From the NCBI RefSeq assembly GCF_013364235.1, contig NZ_CP054919.1, positions 5,594,501-5,658,500 on the forward strand: a stretch of 64,000 nucleotides of DNA. The letters run 5' to 3'. Origin of the DNA: Kitasatospora sp. NA04385 (GTDB lineage: Bacteria; Actinomycetota; Actinomycetes; Streptomycetales; Streptomycetaceae). Of the stretch, positions 15,691-24,580 are shown piece by piece; position 1 is the stretch's first letter, and every line of letters begins with the position of its first letter. The translations under genes and the position numbers were made by a program. Below the pieces are notes generated by a model. It made no database searches. It was not told the DNA's origin and worked only from the letters and a program-made list of their open reading frames with translations.

Positions 15691-16763
15691 GCGCCGAGCC
15701 CACCCTCGACAAGGCTTCCGGCTCCGGTTCGGGGTCCGCCTCCGGTTCGGAGTCCGCTTCCGGGGCGGGGTCCGCCTCCGGGGCGGGGTCCGCTTCCGGC
15801 TCCGGGGCCGGTTCCGGAAAGGCGCCGGGGCGGGGCGGGGCGTCCCGTCCGGACCTGCCGCCGGCCAAGGCCGTCCGCCGGGCGTTCAGCTCCCCGCTGG
15901 CCAGTGCCCTGGTGATCGCCGTCACCGTGCTGTGGACCATCCCGACCGTCGGCCTGCTGGTCACCTCGCTGCGGCCCAAGCAGGACGTGGTCTCCTCCGG
16001 CTGGTGGGAGGCGTTCGTCCACCCCGACTTCGGGCTGGAGAACTACCGCTCGGTGCTGTTCGAGAACTCGTTCGGCACCTCCGGCGGCCTGATGCCGTAC
16101 CTGGTCAACTCGATCGCCATCGCCGTCCCGGCCACGGTCTTCCCGCTGGTGCTGGCCGCGATGGCGGCCTACGCGCTGGCCTGGGTGCGGTTCAAGGGCA
16201 GCGACACGCTCTTCTTCGTGATCTTCGCGCTGCAGGTGGTGCCGCTGCAGATGTCGCTGGTGCCGCTGCTGCGGCTGTTCTCCGGCGGCGCGCACCTCGG
16301 GTCGGTGACGGTGATCCCGGCGCTCAACCTGAAGGACACCTACCTGCCGGTCTGGCTGACGCACACCATGTTCGCGCTGCCGCTGGCGATCTTCCTGCTG
16401 CACAACTTCATCGCCCAGCTGCCGCGCGACCTGATGGAGGCGGCGGTGGTGGACGGGGCCTCGCACTTCAAGATCTTCCGGTCGATCGTGCTGCCGCTGA
16501 GCGCTCCGGCGCTGGCCTCGTTCGCCATCTTCCAGTTCCTGTGGGTGTGGAACGACCTGCTGGTGGCGCTGACCTTCGCGGGCGGCAACCCGACCGTCGC
16601 GCCGATCACCTCCCGGCTGGCCCAGCTGTCCGGTTCGGACAGCAGCCACTGGGAACTGCTCAGCGCGGGGGCCTTCCTGTCGATGATCGTCCCGCTGGCG
16701 GTGTTCTTCGCCCTGCAGCGGTACTTCGTCCGCGGGCTGCTGGCCGGGTCGGTGAAGGGCTGA
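15687..16763 (+). CDS. Sugar ABC transporter permease 2 with Gly/Ser-rich tail
   Basis: 358-residue MalG-type permease. The first 45 residues are an unusual low-complexity tail of Gly, Ser, Ala and Glu (SGSGSASGSESASGAGSA type), then six transmembrane helices. The EAA loop is LMEAAVVDGASHFKIF (about residues 250-265). It overlaps permease 1 by 4 bp. No ATPase gene follows; in streptomycetes many sugar importers share the ATPase MsiK encoded elsewhere, which probably applies here. The N-terminal tail lies on the cytoplasmic side by the positive-inside rule and is probably disordered. Confidence 0.9.
   Translation: MSAEPTLDKASGSGSGSASGSESASGAGSASGAGSASGSGAGSGKAPGRGGASRPDLPPAKAVRRAFSSPLASALVIAVTVLWTIPTVGLLVTSLRPKQDVVSSGWWEAFVHPDFGLENYRSVLFENSFGTSGGLMPYLVNSIAIAVPATVFPLVLAAMAAYALAWVRFKGSDTLFFVIFALQVVPLQMSLVPLLRLFSGGAHLGSVTVIPALNLKDTYLPVWLTHTMFALPLAIFLLHNFIAQLPRDLMEAAVVDGASHFKIFRSIVLPLSAPALASFAIFQFLWVWNDLLVALTFAGGNPTVAPITSRLAQLSGSDSSHWELLSAGAFLSMIVPLAVFFALQRYFVRGLLAGSVKG
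15718..15822 (+). repeat. Gly/Ser-coding short repeats in the permease 2 gene
   Basis: Imperfect repeats of TCCGGGGCGGGGTCCGC type encode the N-terminal tail of permease 2. They preserve the frame and look like slippage expansion. Confidence 0.7.
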
Positions 16764-16767
16764 CCCG

Positions 16768-16831
16768 GCCGTCCGGCCGTCCGACCGTCCGACCGTCCGA
16801 CCGTTCGGCCATCCGCCTGTCCGCCTGTCCG
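16768..16831 (+). repeat. Eight tandem 8-bp units after the ABC operon
   Basis: Octamers GCCGTCCG, ACCGTCCG and CCTGTCCG repeat eight times without a gap just after the permease stop, then decay into related sequence up to about 16870. The rest of the 287-bp gap to the next gene shows no clear terminator. Confidence 0.75.
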
Positions 16832-17050
16832 CCTCGCCCGTCCGCCCGTTCGGCCCGTTGGCCGTTCGGGCTGCGGGCTGCCCTTGAACGTGTGCAGACA
16901 GACTGATCGGATGCGGAGCGTTCGACTCCTACATGGCTGGAAGTCGTGGTTGTGATGTGAGGGTTCTGCGGACGCGCCGGGGTCGGAGCCGGTAGGACGG
17001 AGGGCGGCACTTCTGTCGTTCATCCGGTCATCCGACCTTGGGGGGTTGGC

Positions 17051-20000
17051 GTGAGGCTCAGAAAACGAATCGCCGGGCTGCTGGTGGGCCTGCTCGCGGC
17101 GAGCGGACTGATGGTGGCACCCGCGGCGCACGCGGACACCACCGCCGTCCTCGGCAACAACACCACCGGTACCGCCACCGACTCCGGTGACTCGAACTAC
17201 ATCAACACGTCCCGCTTCGTGACGGGCTCCAACGGCGGCACCGTCAACAGCGTCAGCGTGTACGTCGGCGCCGTCGGTGCCACGCCCAACGACCAGTACC
17301 AGGTCGCGGTGTACGGCGACGTGGCCGGCAAGCCCGGCCCGCTGCTCGGCTCCTCCGCCTCCGGCACGCTCACCGCGCACACCTGGAACACCCTGCCGGT
17401 CGCCGCCACGCTCGCGCCGAACACGCCCTACTGGCTGGCGTACAACTCCAACGGCGTCTCCGCGGCGGTCAACAACCTGAACTACGCCACCGGCGGCCAG
17501 AGCGGCTACTCCACCGGCGGCACCGCCTTCGGGACCTGGCCCAGCAGCTTCGGCGCCGTCTCCACCGGCAACCTCAACTACTCGATCTACGCCACCTACA
17601 CCCCGTCCGGCGGCGGTGGCGGCACGCCCGGCAGCGGGCCCGGCAACGAGGGCCCGATCCTGCTGGTCACCAACTCGGCCAACCCGTACACCACCTACTA
17701 CGGCGAGATCCTCAAGTCCGAGGGCCTGAACTACTACAAGACCGCCGACCTGAGCACCGTCACCGCGACCATGCTCAACTCGTACGACGTGGTGCTGCTG
17801 GCGGAGAACCAGCTGACCGCCGCCCAGACCACCATGTTCAGCACCTGGGTGAACGGCGGCGGACGGCTCGTCGCGATGCGGCCCGACAAGCAGCTCGCCG
17901 GGCTGCTCGGCCTCACCACGACCACCGACACGCTGGCCGACAGCTACCTGAAGATCAACACCACCGCGGCGCCCGGCGCCGGACTGACCTCCGACACCAT
18001 CGGCTTCCACGGCACCGCGGACAAGTACGCCCTCAACGGCGCCACCGCCGTCGCCACCCTGTACAGCGACACCGCGGTGGCCACCACCAACCCGGCCGTC
18101 ACGCTGCGCACCGTCGGCACCGGCCAGGCCGCCGCGTTCACCTTCGACCTCGCCAAGTCCGTCGTGCAGACCCGCCAGGGCAACGCCGCCTGGGGCGGTC
18201 AGCAGCGCGACAACGTCGACGGCATCCAGGCCAGCGAGATGTTCTTCGGCACCGGCGGACAGCTCAACTGGAATAACCTCGACAAGGCGCAGATCCCGAT
18301 CGCCGACGAGCAGCAGCGCCTGCTCGCCAACCTGATCACCACCATGGACGCGAGCAAGAAGCCGCTGCCGAAGTTCTGGTACTTCCCGCGGGACGTCAAG
18401 GCCGTCGTGGTGATGACCGGTGACGACCACGGCATCGGCGGCACCAGCGGGCGCTTCGACGGCTACGTCGCGCAGAGCCCGGTCGGTTGCAACGTGGCCA
18501 ACTGGGAGTGCGTGCGCGCCTCGTCGTACATCTACACCGACGACCCGATCACCGACGCCCAGGCCAAGGCCTACTCCGACCAGGGCTTCGAGATCGGCGT
18601 GCACGTCACCACCAACTGCACTCCGTGGGGCACCCCGGCCGACCTGCAGAACATCTACACCACCCAGATCGGCGCCTGGAAGGCCAAGTACCCCTCGCTG
18701 CCCAACCCGGACAGCACCCGCACCCACTGCGTCGAGTGGGACGACTGGGCGACCCAGGCCAAGACCAAGCTCGCCAACGGCATCCGGCTGGACACCGACT
18801 ACTACTACTACCCGGCCAGCTTCGTGCAGGACCGGCCCGGCTACTTCAACGGCACCGGCCTGCCGATGAAGTACGCGGACAGCGACGGCAGCACCATCAA
18901 CGAGTACCAGGCCACCACCCAGCTCACCGACGAGTCCGGGCAGTCCATGCCCTCCACCGTCAACACGCTGCTGGACAACGCCTACAACTCCAAGGGCTAC
19001 TACACCGTCCTGACCGCCAACATCCACACCGACTACGCCGCCTCCACCGCCTCCGACCAGGTCATCGCCTCGGCCAAGGCGCACGGCGCCCCGATCGTCT
19101 CCGGCCGCCAGCTGCTGACCTGGCTGGACGCCCGCAACGGCTCCGCGTTCTCCGGCATGGCCTGGAGCAGCAACACGCTCAGCTTCAGCATCACCGGCGG
19201 CGCCAACGGCCTGCGCGCGATGGTCCCGGTCAACTCGGCGTCCGGCACGCTCACCGGCATCAAGCAGGGCACCACCACCGTCAACTACCGCATCGAGACC
19301 ATCCACGGCATCGCGTACGCCTTCTTCGACGGCAACGTCGGCTCCTACACCGCGACGTACGGCACCGACACCACCGCGCCGACCGTCACCGGTTCGGTGC
19401 CGGCCAACGGCGCCACCGGCGTCTCCGCCACCGCCCCGGTCAAGGCCTCCTTCAGCGAGCCCGTCCAGGCGAGCACCGTCAACGGCACCAACGTCACCCT
19501 GAAGACCACCGCCGGCTCCACCGCGGTGCCCGGCACCGTCTCCCTGGACGCGGCCACCAACACCGTCACCTTCACCCCGAGCGCCGCGCTCTCGCTCAGC
19601 ACCGGCTACACGCTGAGCGTCGCCAACGTGAAGGACCTGGCGGGCAACACCCAGGCCGCGGCCTACACCGCGGCCTTCACCACCGCCGGCGCACCGCCGC
19701 AGACCATCGGCAACAACGCCGTCGGCAACCAGCTCGACGACACCGACTCCAACCACCTCAACGGCTCCAAGATCACCACCGGGGCCTCCGCCATCGCCCT
19801 GACCTCGCTCAACGTGCACACCGGGCAGATCAGCGCGGCGCCCAACAACCAGTTCCAGATCGCGATCTACAGTGACAACGCCGGCTCGCCGGACGCCCTG
19901 CTGGCCACCAGCTCGGTCGGCACGCTGAGCGCCAACGCCTGGAACAGCGCGCCGATCACCTACACGCTGGCGGCCAACACCACGTACTGGGTGATCTACA

Positions 20001-20164
20001 ACTCGAACGGCACCAGCTCCACCGTCAACAACATGCACTACAGCTCGGGCCCGGCCGGCTCGGGCGCCTACAGCAGCGCGTCCGTCCCGTTCGGGACCTT
20101 CCCCGCGAGCTTCGGCACCGCGGTGAAGGACAACCTGGTGTACTCGCTGTACGGCACCTACTGA
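17051..20164 (+). CDS. Large secreted multidomain protein (1037 aa)
   Basis: Signal peptide of 28 residues (LLVGLLAASGLMVAPAAHA). The architecture is symmetrical: a beta-rich domain at about 29-187, repeated with clear similarity at about 885-1037 (both have NxNQxQxAxYxD, TLAANT-YW and NNxxY features). The centre (about 200-760) begins with a Rossmann-like ILLVTNS-YY segment and then a polysaccharide-deacetylase-like fold (VVVMTGDDHG near 455, EIGVHVTTNC near 515). An SbsA-type Ig-like domain (about 775-880, VPANGATGVS) follows. GTG start at 17051 after a G-rich run. Probably an extracellular glycan-binding or cell-surface carbohydrate protein; the catalytic state of the central domain is unproven. 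Adjacent to a sugar importer. Confidence 0.8.
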   Translation: MRLRKRIAGLLVGLLAASGLMVAPAAHADTTAVLGNNTTGTATDSGDSNYINTSRFVTGSNGGTVNSVSVYVGAVGATPNDQYQVAVYGDVAGKPGPLLGSSASGTLTAHTWNTLPVAATLAPNTPYWLAYNSNGVSAAVNNLNYATGGQSGYSTGGTAFGTWPSSFGAVSTGNLNYSIYATYTPSGGGGGTPGSGPGNEGPILLVTNSANPYTTYYGEILKSEGLNYYKTADLSTVTATMLNSYDVVLLAENQLTAAQTTMFSTWVNGGGRLVAMRPDKQLAGLLGLTTTTDTLADSYLKINTTAAPGAGLTSDTIGFHGTADKYALNGATAVATLYSDTAVATTNPAVTLRTVGTGQAAAFTFDLAKSVVQTRQGNAAWGGQQRDNVDGIQASEMFFGTGGQLNWNNLDKAQIPIADEQQRLLANLITTMDASKKPLPKFWYFPRDVKAVVVMTGDDHGIGGTSGRFDGYVAQSPVGCNVANWECVRASSYIYTDDPITDAQAKAYSDQGFEIGVHVTTNCTPWGTPADLQNIYTTQIGAWKAKYPSLPNPDSTRTHCVEWDDWATQAKTKLANGIRLDTDYYYYPASFVQDRPGYFNGTGLPMKYADSDGSTINEYQATTQLTDESGQSMPSTVNTLLDNAYNSKGYYTVLTANIHTDYAASTASDQVIASAKAHGAPIVSGRQLLTWLDARNGSAFSGMAWSSNTLSFSITGGANGLRAMVPVNSASGTLTGIKQGTTTVNYRIETIHGIAYAFFDGNVGSYTATYGTDTTAPTVTGSVPANGATGVSATAPVKASFSEPVQASTVNGTNVTLKTTAGSTAVPGTVSLDAATNTVTFTPSAALSLSTGYTLSVANVKDLAGNTQAAAYTAAFTTAGAPPQTIGNNAVGNQLDDTDSNHLNGSKITTGASAIALTSLNVHTGQISAAPNNQFQIAIYSDNAGSPDALLATSSVGTLSANAWNSAPITYTLAANTTYWVIYNSNGTSSTVNNMHYSSGPAGSGAYSSASVPFGTFPASFGTAVKDNLVYSLYGTY

Positions 20165-20192
20165 GTGCCCTGAGCCGAGTACACCGAGTCCC

Positions 20193-20242
20193 CCGCCGGG
20201 GCGGTCCGGACCACGCGATCGTGGTCCGGACCGCCCCGGCGG
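20193..20242 (+). terminator. Very long-stem terminator
   Basis: 23-bp perfect stem with loop CGAT, 28 bp after the secreted-protein stop. It also lies downstream of the converging MFS gene (which ends at 20338) and may serve both. Confidence 0.85.
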
Positions 20243-20337
20243 CTCGTTCCGGCGGCCTGCTCCGACGGCTCGTTCGGGCGACTGGTTCGGGTGGCCCGTC
20301 GTCCCGGGCTGCTGGGGCCGCTGGGGCCGGTGGACCG

Positions 20338-21891
20338 TCAGAGCGCCACCCCCGCAGGTGCTTCGGAGGGCAGGTCGCCCGCCCGGGCCTTGACCACGAA
20401 CAGCGCGGAGAGCAGGGCCACCGCGGCGAAGGCCACGCCGACCACGAAGGCGTGCGACACCGCGTACGCCAGCACCTGGTCGGCCCAGGAGCTGCCGGGC
20501 GGGAAGGACTGGTGTTCCCGGGCGTACTGCAGGTCGGCCGGGGAGGCGTGGGCCGCGAAGTCCGCCTGCTGGCGGGTGCCCTCGCTGGTCGCCGCCTTGG
20601 CGAACACCGTGGTGAGGATCGACAGGCCGACCGAGCCGCCGATCTGCTGCACCGAGTTGAGCAGCCCTGAAGCGGCCCCGGTCTCGTGCGCCGCCACCCC
20701 GGACACCGCCATCAGCATCACCGGGACGAAGATCAGGCCCATGCCGAAGCCGAAGGTGACCGTGGGGCCGAGCACGGCCGCCGCGTAGCTGCTGTGCACG
20801 TCCGTCCGCGTCAGCCAGCCCAGGCCGGCGGTGACCAGGACCGAGCCGGTGACCATGAAGGGCTTGGGGCCCAGCCGGGCTTGGAAGGCGGAGGCGATCT
20901 GGGCCGCGACGATGATCGCCACGCTGATCGGCAGGAAGGCCACCCCGGCCTTCAACGCGCTGTACCCGAGGACCCGCTGCACGAAGAGCGTGACGTAGAA
21001 GAAGATGCCGAACATGGCGGCGGCCAGGCAGAGCATCATGATCAGGCCGCCGGTGCGGTTCCGGTTCCGCAACAGGCCCAGCGGGGTGATGGGTTGGGCG
21101 GTGCGCCGCTCGATCAGCACGAAGGCGAGCAGCAGCGCGGCGCCGACCGCGAAGGAGGCGATGGTCACGCCGTCGCCCCAGCCCGCCGCCGGGTCGGCCG
21201 CGTGGATGAACCCGTAGACCAGGCCGACCAGGCCGAGCGTCGAGGTGAGCGCGCCCGGCAGGTCGAAGGTGCCGGCCCGGCGCTCGGACTCGTCGATGTA
21301 CTTCGGCGCCGCGAGGGCGATCAACGCGGCGATCGGCACGTTCACGAAGAACACCCAGCGCCAGTTCAGGTACTCGGTGAGCACGCCGCCGGCCAGCAGG
21401 CCGATCGCCGCGCCGGAGCCGGCCACCGCCGAGAAGACGCCGAACGCGCGGTTCCGCTCCGGCCCCTCCTCGAAGTTGGTCGCGATCAGGGCGAAGGCCG
21501 TCGGTGAACAGATCGCCCCGCCGATGCCCTGCAGCGCGCGGGCCGCGAGCAGCATGCCGCCGTTCTGCGCGAAGCCGCCGAGCAGCGAGGCCAGCCCGAA
21601 CAGCAGCACGCCGACGACGAACACCCGGCGGCGGCCGAGGATGTCACCTGCCCGCCCGCCGAGCAGCAGCAGGCCGCCGAAGGTCAGCGTGTAGGCGTTG
21701 ATCACCCAGGACAGGTCGGTGGTCGAGAACTTCAGCGCGTCCTGGATGTGGGGGAGCGCGATGTTCACGATGGTCGCGTCCAGCACCACCATGAGCTGGG
21801 TGGCCGCGATGACGGTGAGGGTGATGTTCCGGCTCCGGCCCCGCCCGGAGCCGGGTGGAGCGGATGCGCTGAGCATGTCGGAGATAGCCAC
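20338..21891 (-). CDS. DHA2-family (14-TMS) MFS drug efflux transporter
   Basis: 517 residues with about 14 hydrophobic helices. Motif C-like and motif A-like segments fit QacA/EmrB proton-coupled efflux pumps: VVLDATIVNIALPHIQ in helix 1, GGRAGDILGRRRVF after helix 2 (motif A), and LLAGGVLTEYLNWRWVFFVNVP in the fifth helix region. GTG at 21891 was chosen because AGGGGGC lies 8 bases upstream; longer in-frame starts reach into the operator region. Divergent from the TetR gene at 22023 and sharing its operator, so efflux is probably induced when the TetR ligand, likely an exported compound, binds. Confidence 0.92.
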   Translation of the reverse strand: MAISDMLSASAPPGSGRGRSRNITLTVIAATQLMVVLDATIVNIALPHIQDALKFSTTDLSWVINAYTLTFGGLLLLGGRAGDILGRRRVFVVGVLLFGLASLLGGFAQNGGMLLAARALQGIGGAICSPTAFALIATNFEEGPERNRAFGVFSAVAGSGAAIGLLAGGVLTEYLNWRWVFFVNVPIAALIALAAPKYIDESERRAGTFDLPGALTSTLGLVGLVYGFIHAADPAAGWGDGVTIASFAVGAALLLAFVLIERRTAQPITPLGLLRNRNRTGGLIMMLCLAAAMFGIFFYVTLFVQRVLGYSALKAGVAFLPISVAIIVAAQIASAFQARLGPKPFMVTGSVLVTAGLGWLTRTDVHSSYAAAVLGPTVTFGFGMGLIFVPVMLMAVSGVAAHETGAASGLLNSVQQIGGSVGLSILTTVFAKAATSEGTRQQADFAAHASPADLQYAREHQSFPPGSSWADQVLAYAVSHAFVVGVAFAAVALLSALFVVKARAGDLPSEAPAGVAL

Positions 21892-21948
21892 TGATGTGCC
21901 CCCTGCTGGCCGTTGCCGCTCTTCGATAAAGTGTGCTCGCCGATGCGA

Positions 21949-22004
21949 ACAGTGAACGCCCGCGTTCACTGTGTAGACCATAGGCCCGCACCGATAGTGA
22001 ACGC
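21949..22004. promoter_or_regulatory. TetR operator between divergent MFS and tetR genes
   Basis: 11-bp perfect arms ACAGTGAACGC and GCGTTCACTGT around a 2-base centre (21949-21972), typical of a TetR-family site. A third half-site, AGTGAACGC, lies at 21996-22004, 19 bp before the tetR start. Confidence 0.8.
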
Positions 22005-22022
22005 AACCGTCTTTTAGGGTGG

Positions 22023-22721
22023 ATGACGATGGATCAGCCGGATCAGCCGGATCGCCCGGACCGTCCGCTGCGGCACCGGCCGGCCGACGCCCCCGAGGGG
22101 ATGGCGGGCGGCCCGGGAGCGGCGGGCGGCGCGGCCGGGGCGGCGGTCCCGCAGCGCCGGCGCGGGAAGGCCCTGGAGGCGGCGATCTTCGAGGCGGCGC
22201 TCGACCAGCTGACCTCCGGCGGCTTCGCCCGGATGACCATGGAGGGCGTGGCCGGGGCGGCCCAGACCGGCAAGGCCGCGCTCTACCGACGCTGGAACTC
22301 CAAGGGCGACCTGGTGGTGGACGCGCTGGCGGCCGCGCTGCCGCCCGTCACCGACGTCCCCGACCTCGGCTCCGTCCGGGCCGAGCTGTGGCACGTCATC
22401 GAGGCCTACGTCCGGGTGGTGGACTCGCCGATCGGTGCCGCCGTCCACGCCCTGATGGGCGAGCTCGACCAGGAGCGCGCCGACTCCTTCAAGGGCTTCC
22501 TGCAGGACCGGGTGATCGCACCGACCACCGAGGTGGTCCTCGGCATCCTCCGCCGCGGCGAGGCCCGCGGCGACGTCCGCCCGGGCGCGGCGGTGCCAGC
22601 GGTCGCCGACGTGCTCCCGGCCATGCTGCTCTACCGCGCCAAGCTCTGCGGCGGGGTGGTCGACGAGGCGTTCGGCGTCGACCTGCTGGAGCTGGTCCTG
22701 CTGCCGATGGTCCGGCCGTAA
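22023..22721 (+). CDS. TetR-family regulator of the divergent efflux pump
   Basis: 232 residues. After a 40-residue Pro/Asp/Gly-rich leader, the TetR DNA-binding domain runs from about 48 to 95 (ALEAAIFEAALDQL, then FARMTMEGVAGAAQTGKAALYRRW, whose last part is the recognition helix). The C-terminal domain is helical with the pattern of TetR C-terminal ligand domains (VIEAYVRVVDSPIGAAVHAL). ATG at 22023 was chosen; an in-frame ATG two codons later is equally possible. It lies immediately downstream of the palindromic operator and is expected to repress itself and the MFS gene. Confidence 0.92.
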   Translation: MTMDQPDQPDRPDRPLRHRPADAPEGMAGGPGAAGGAAGAAVPQRRRGKALEAAIFEAALDQLTSGGFARMTMEGVAGAAQTGKAALYRRWNSKGDLVVDALAAALPPVTDVPDLGSVRAELWHVIEAYVRVVDSPIGAAVHALMGELDQERADSFKGFLQDRVIAPTTEVVLGILRRGEARGDVRPGAAVPAVADVLPAMLLYRAKLCGGVVDEAFGVDLLELVLLPMVRP

Positions 22722-22864
22722 CGGCGGCGGGGGCGTCGGCGCGGCGGCGTACGCTGATGGGGGCGGGGAGGCCCGGTGCGCCCGGTGTGGTGTCCCGTTC
22801 CGGTCCGCCGCTGCCCGCCCGTCTCCCCGCGTGTCCGCCCGCTCCAGTGAACGGAACCCTCCCG

Positions 22865-23548
22865 ATGCCGTACGACCCGCCGACCCACAGTGTGGAGCGC
22901 TCCCTGCGCCAGTCCGGCGCCCGCGTGGTGGCCGGGCTGGACGAGGTCGGCCGGGGCGCCTGGGCCGGGCCGGTCATGGTCGGCGCCGCCGTCACCGGCC
23001 TGCGCCGCCCGCCGGAGGGGCTGACCGACTCCAAGCTGCTCACCGAGCGGCGCCGCAACGCGCTCGCCCCGGTCCTGGAGGGGTGGGTGACGGCGTACGC
23101 GATCGGCTCCGCCTCGGCCCGCGAGTGCGACGACCTCGGGATGACCGCCGCGCTCCGGCTGGCCGCCCTGCGCGCGCTGGAGGAGCTGCCGGTGCGGCCC
23201 GACGCGGTGATCCTGGACGGCAAGCACGACTACCTGGGCGGCCCCTGGAAGGTCCGCACGGTGATCAAGGGCGACCAGTCCTGCGTCTGCGTGTCCGCCG
23301 CCTCGGTGCTGGCCAAGGTCCGCCGGGACGCGTTGATGGCCGAACTCGGCGCCGACCACCCGGCGTTCGCCTTCGGGGAGAACGCCGGCTACCCCTCGCC
23401 GACGCACCGCGCCGCACTGGAGGAGCTCGGCCCCACCGAGCACCACCGGCTGTCCTGGTCCTACCTGGACGCCCTGCCGCGCTGGAGCCACCTCAAGCGG
23501 CAGCGCACCCCGGCCGACTCCGGCGAGCAACTCTCCCTGGGTTTCTGA
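22865..23548 (+). CDS. rnhB: Ribonuclease HII
   Basis: 227 residues. RNase HII cuts RNA in RNA-DNA hybrids and removes single misincorporated ribonucleotides. The signature VAGLDEVGRGAWAGP (from residue 22) supplies catalytic D26 and E27, and VILDGKHDY supplies D118; the C-terminal NAGYPSPTHRAAL segment is also typical. ATG at 22865 gives the same N terminus (MPYDPPTHSVERSL) that I recall for streptomycete RNase HII. The 143-bp gap after the TetR gene contains no clear promoter consensus. Confidence 0.96.
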   Translation: MPYDPPTHSVERSLRQSGARVVAGLDEVGRGAWAGPVMVGAAVTGLRRPPEGLTDSKLLTERRRNALAPVLEGWVTAYAIGSASARECDDLGMTAALRLAALRALEELPVRPDAVILDGKHDYLGGPWKVRTVIKGDQSCVCVSAASVLAKVRRDALMAELGADHPAFAFGENAGYPSPTHRAALEELGPTEHHRLSWSYLDALPRWSHLKRQRTPADSGEQLSLGF

Positions 23549-23738
23549 GGATTTCCCGACCGCGCCGAACCCGCCCCACGGGCCGTTCCCGACCCCCGAC
23601 GGCACCGTTTCCTGACGGTTCGTCAGAGTTTGTCCACTCGTCACCCGGGCGTCCTCGCCACCGTGCGCACAGTGCGCCAGACTTCCAAGTGGTGGGGTGC
23701 CCGTGCGCATCCGACCGGCATTTGATAGGAATCCGGGT

Positions 23739-24353
23739 ATGCCTGTCTTCCCCGAGGAGCCGGAGATTCACGAGACGATCCCGGGCCCCGGCGTTCCCCT
23801 TCCCCACAAGTCGGACGCACCTGCCCCCCGTATGCCTTCCTCCACCGCCGTCGCCGCTCAGGTCCCGGGCCCCCGCCCCGGCCCGCCGCGACCCGCTCCG
23901 CCCCGTGCCGACCGTCCGGTCCCCGGCCCGCGGCCCCCGGCCCGTCCCAAGCCCGGCCCCGCGCCGCGCCCCGGTCGGCCGGAAGTCCAACTCCTGCCCG
24001 CCGCCGCAGCCGAGGCGATCGACCGTGCCGACGAGGCGGTCGACGCACTGCTGGAGTCCGGCCGCCGCCCCGGCGACGTGCTGGTCCTGACGGTCGGTGC
24101 GGCGCACCCCTGGCAGCAGCACGAGCTCAGCTTCGGCGAGGACCGCTACTGGTCGCAGCTCGCCGACGGCGGGGACGTGTTCTACGCCGACGCCGACACG
24201 GCGCGCCAGCTCCGCCGGGACGTGGTGGTCCTGGTGGTCAACGAGGGCCGCTCGGAGCAGGTGGCCGCCGCGGCGCGCAAGGCGCTGGAGCGGGCCGCGA
24301 AGCTCCTGGTGGTCTGCGGCGAGACGGACACCGTCGCCCCGCTGTTCGCCTGA
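23739..24353 (+). CDS. Conserved hypothetical with Pro-rich N terminus (204 aa)
   Basis: 204 residues. The first 85 are almost wholly Pro/Arg/Gly (PGPRPGPPRPAPPRADRP type) and presumably disordered. The C-terminal 115 residues form a compact alpha/beta domain: EAIDRADEAVDALL, GDVLVLTVG, HELSFGEDRYW, DVVVLVVNEG, and AAKLLVVCGE. The alternating strand-helix pattern recalls the C-terminal domain of UvrD/PIF1-like helicases, but no Walker motif is present. ATG at 23739 has AGGA about 9 bases upstream; an in-frame GTG at 23697 is possible. It lies next to recQ in a DNA-metabolism region. Function unknown. Confidence 0.72.
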   Translation: MPVFPEEPEIHETIPGPGVPLPHKSDAPAPRMPSSTAVAAQVPGPRPGPPRPAPPRADRPVPGPRPPARPKPGPAPRPGRPEVQLLPAAAAEAIDRADEAVDALLESGRRPGDVLVLTVGAAHPWQQHELSFGEDRYWSQLADGGDVFYADADTARQLRRDVVVLVVNEGRSEQVAAAARKALERAAKLLVVCGETDTVAPLFA

Positions 24354-24363
24354 CCGGCGGGCC

Positions 24364-24391
24364 GTCCGCGGTGCCGCCCGGCACCGCGGAC
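24364..24391 (+). terminator. Hairpin terminator
   Basis: 12-bp perfect stem GTCCGCGGTGCC / GGCACCGCGGAC with loop GCCC, 10 bp after the hypothetical gene's stop; followed by a second smaller GC hairpin near 24400-24427. Confidence 0.75.
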
Positions 24392-24580
24392 CGGCCTGAC
24401 GCCCGGCGTCCGGCGTCTGACGCCGGGGAGCGGTGCGGGCCGTCGGCCGCGTTCCGTGGCCACCCGCTGTGTCCGTGCGTCCGTTCCGGGCTTCGCGCTT
24501 CCGGCCCGCTGTCTCCCTCCCGCTGTTTCCCGCCTTCGTGCGCTGTGCGTTGTGCCGTCCTGCGCGGCCGGGCTGTCCGG

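Noticed and set aside
16340..20038. 1232-codon minus-strand open frame over the secreted protein gene
   Set aside because: Val/Gly/Arg-rich shadow of a long plus-strand gene with signal peptide and recognisable domains.
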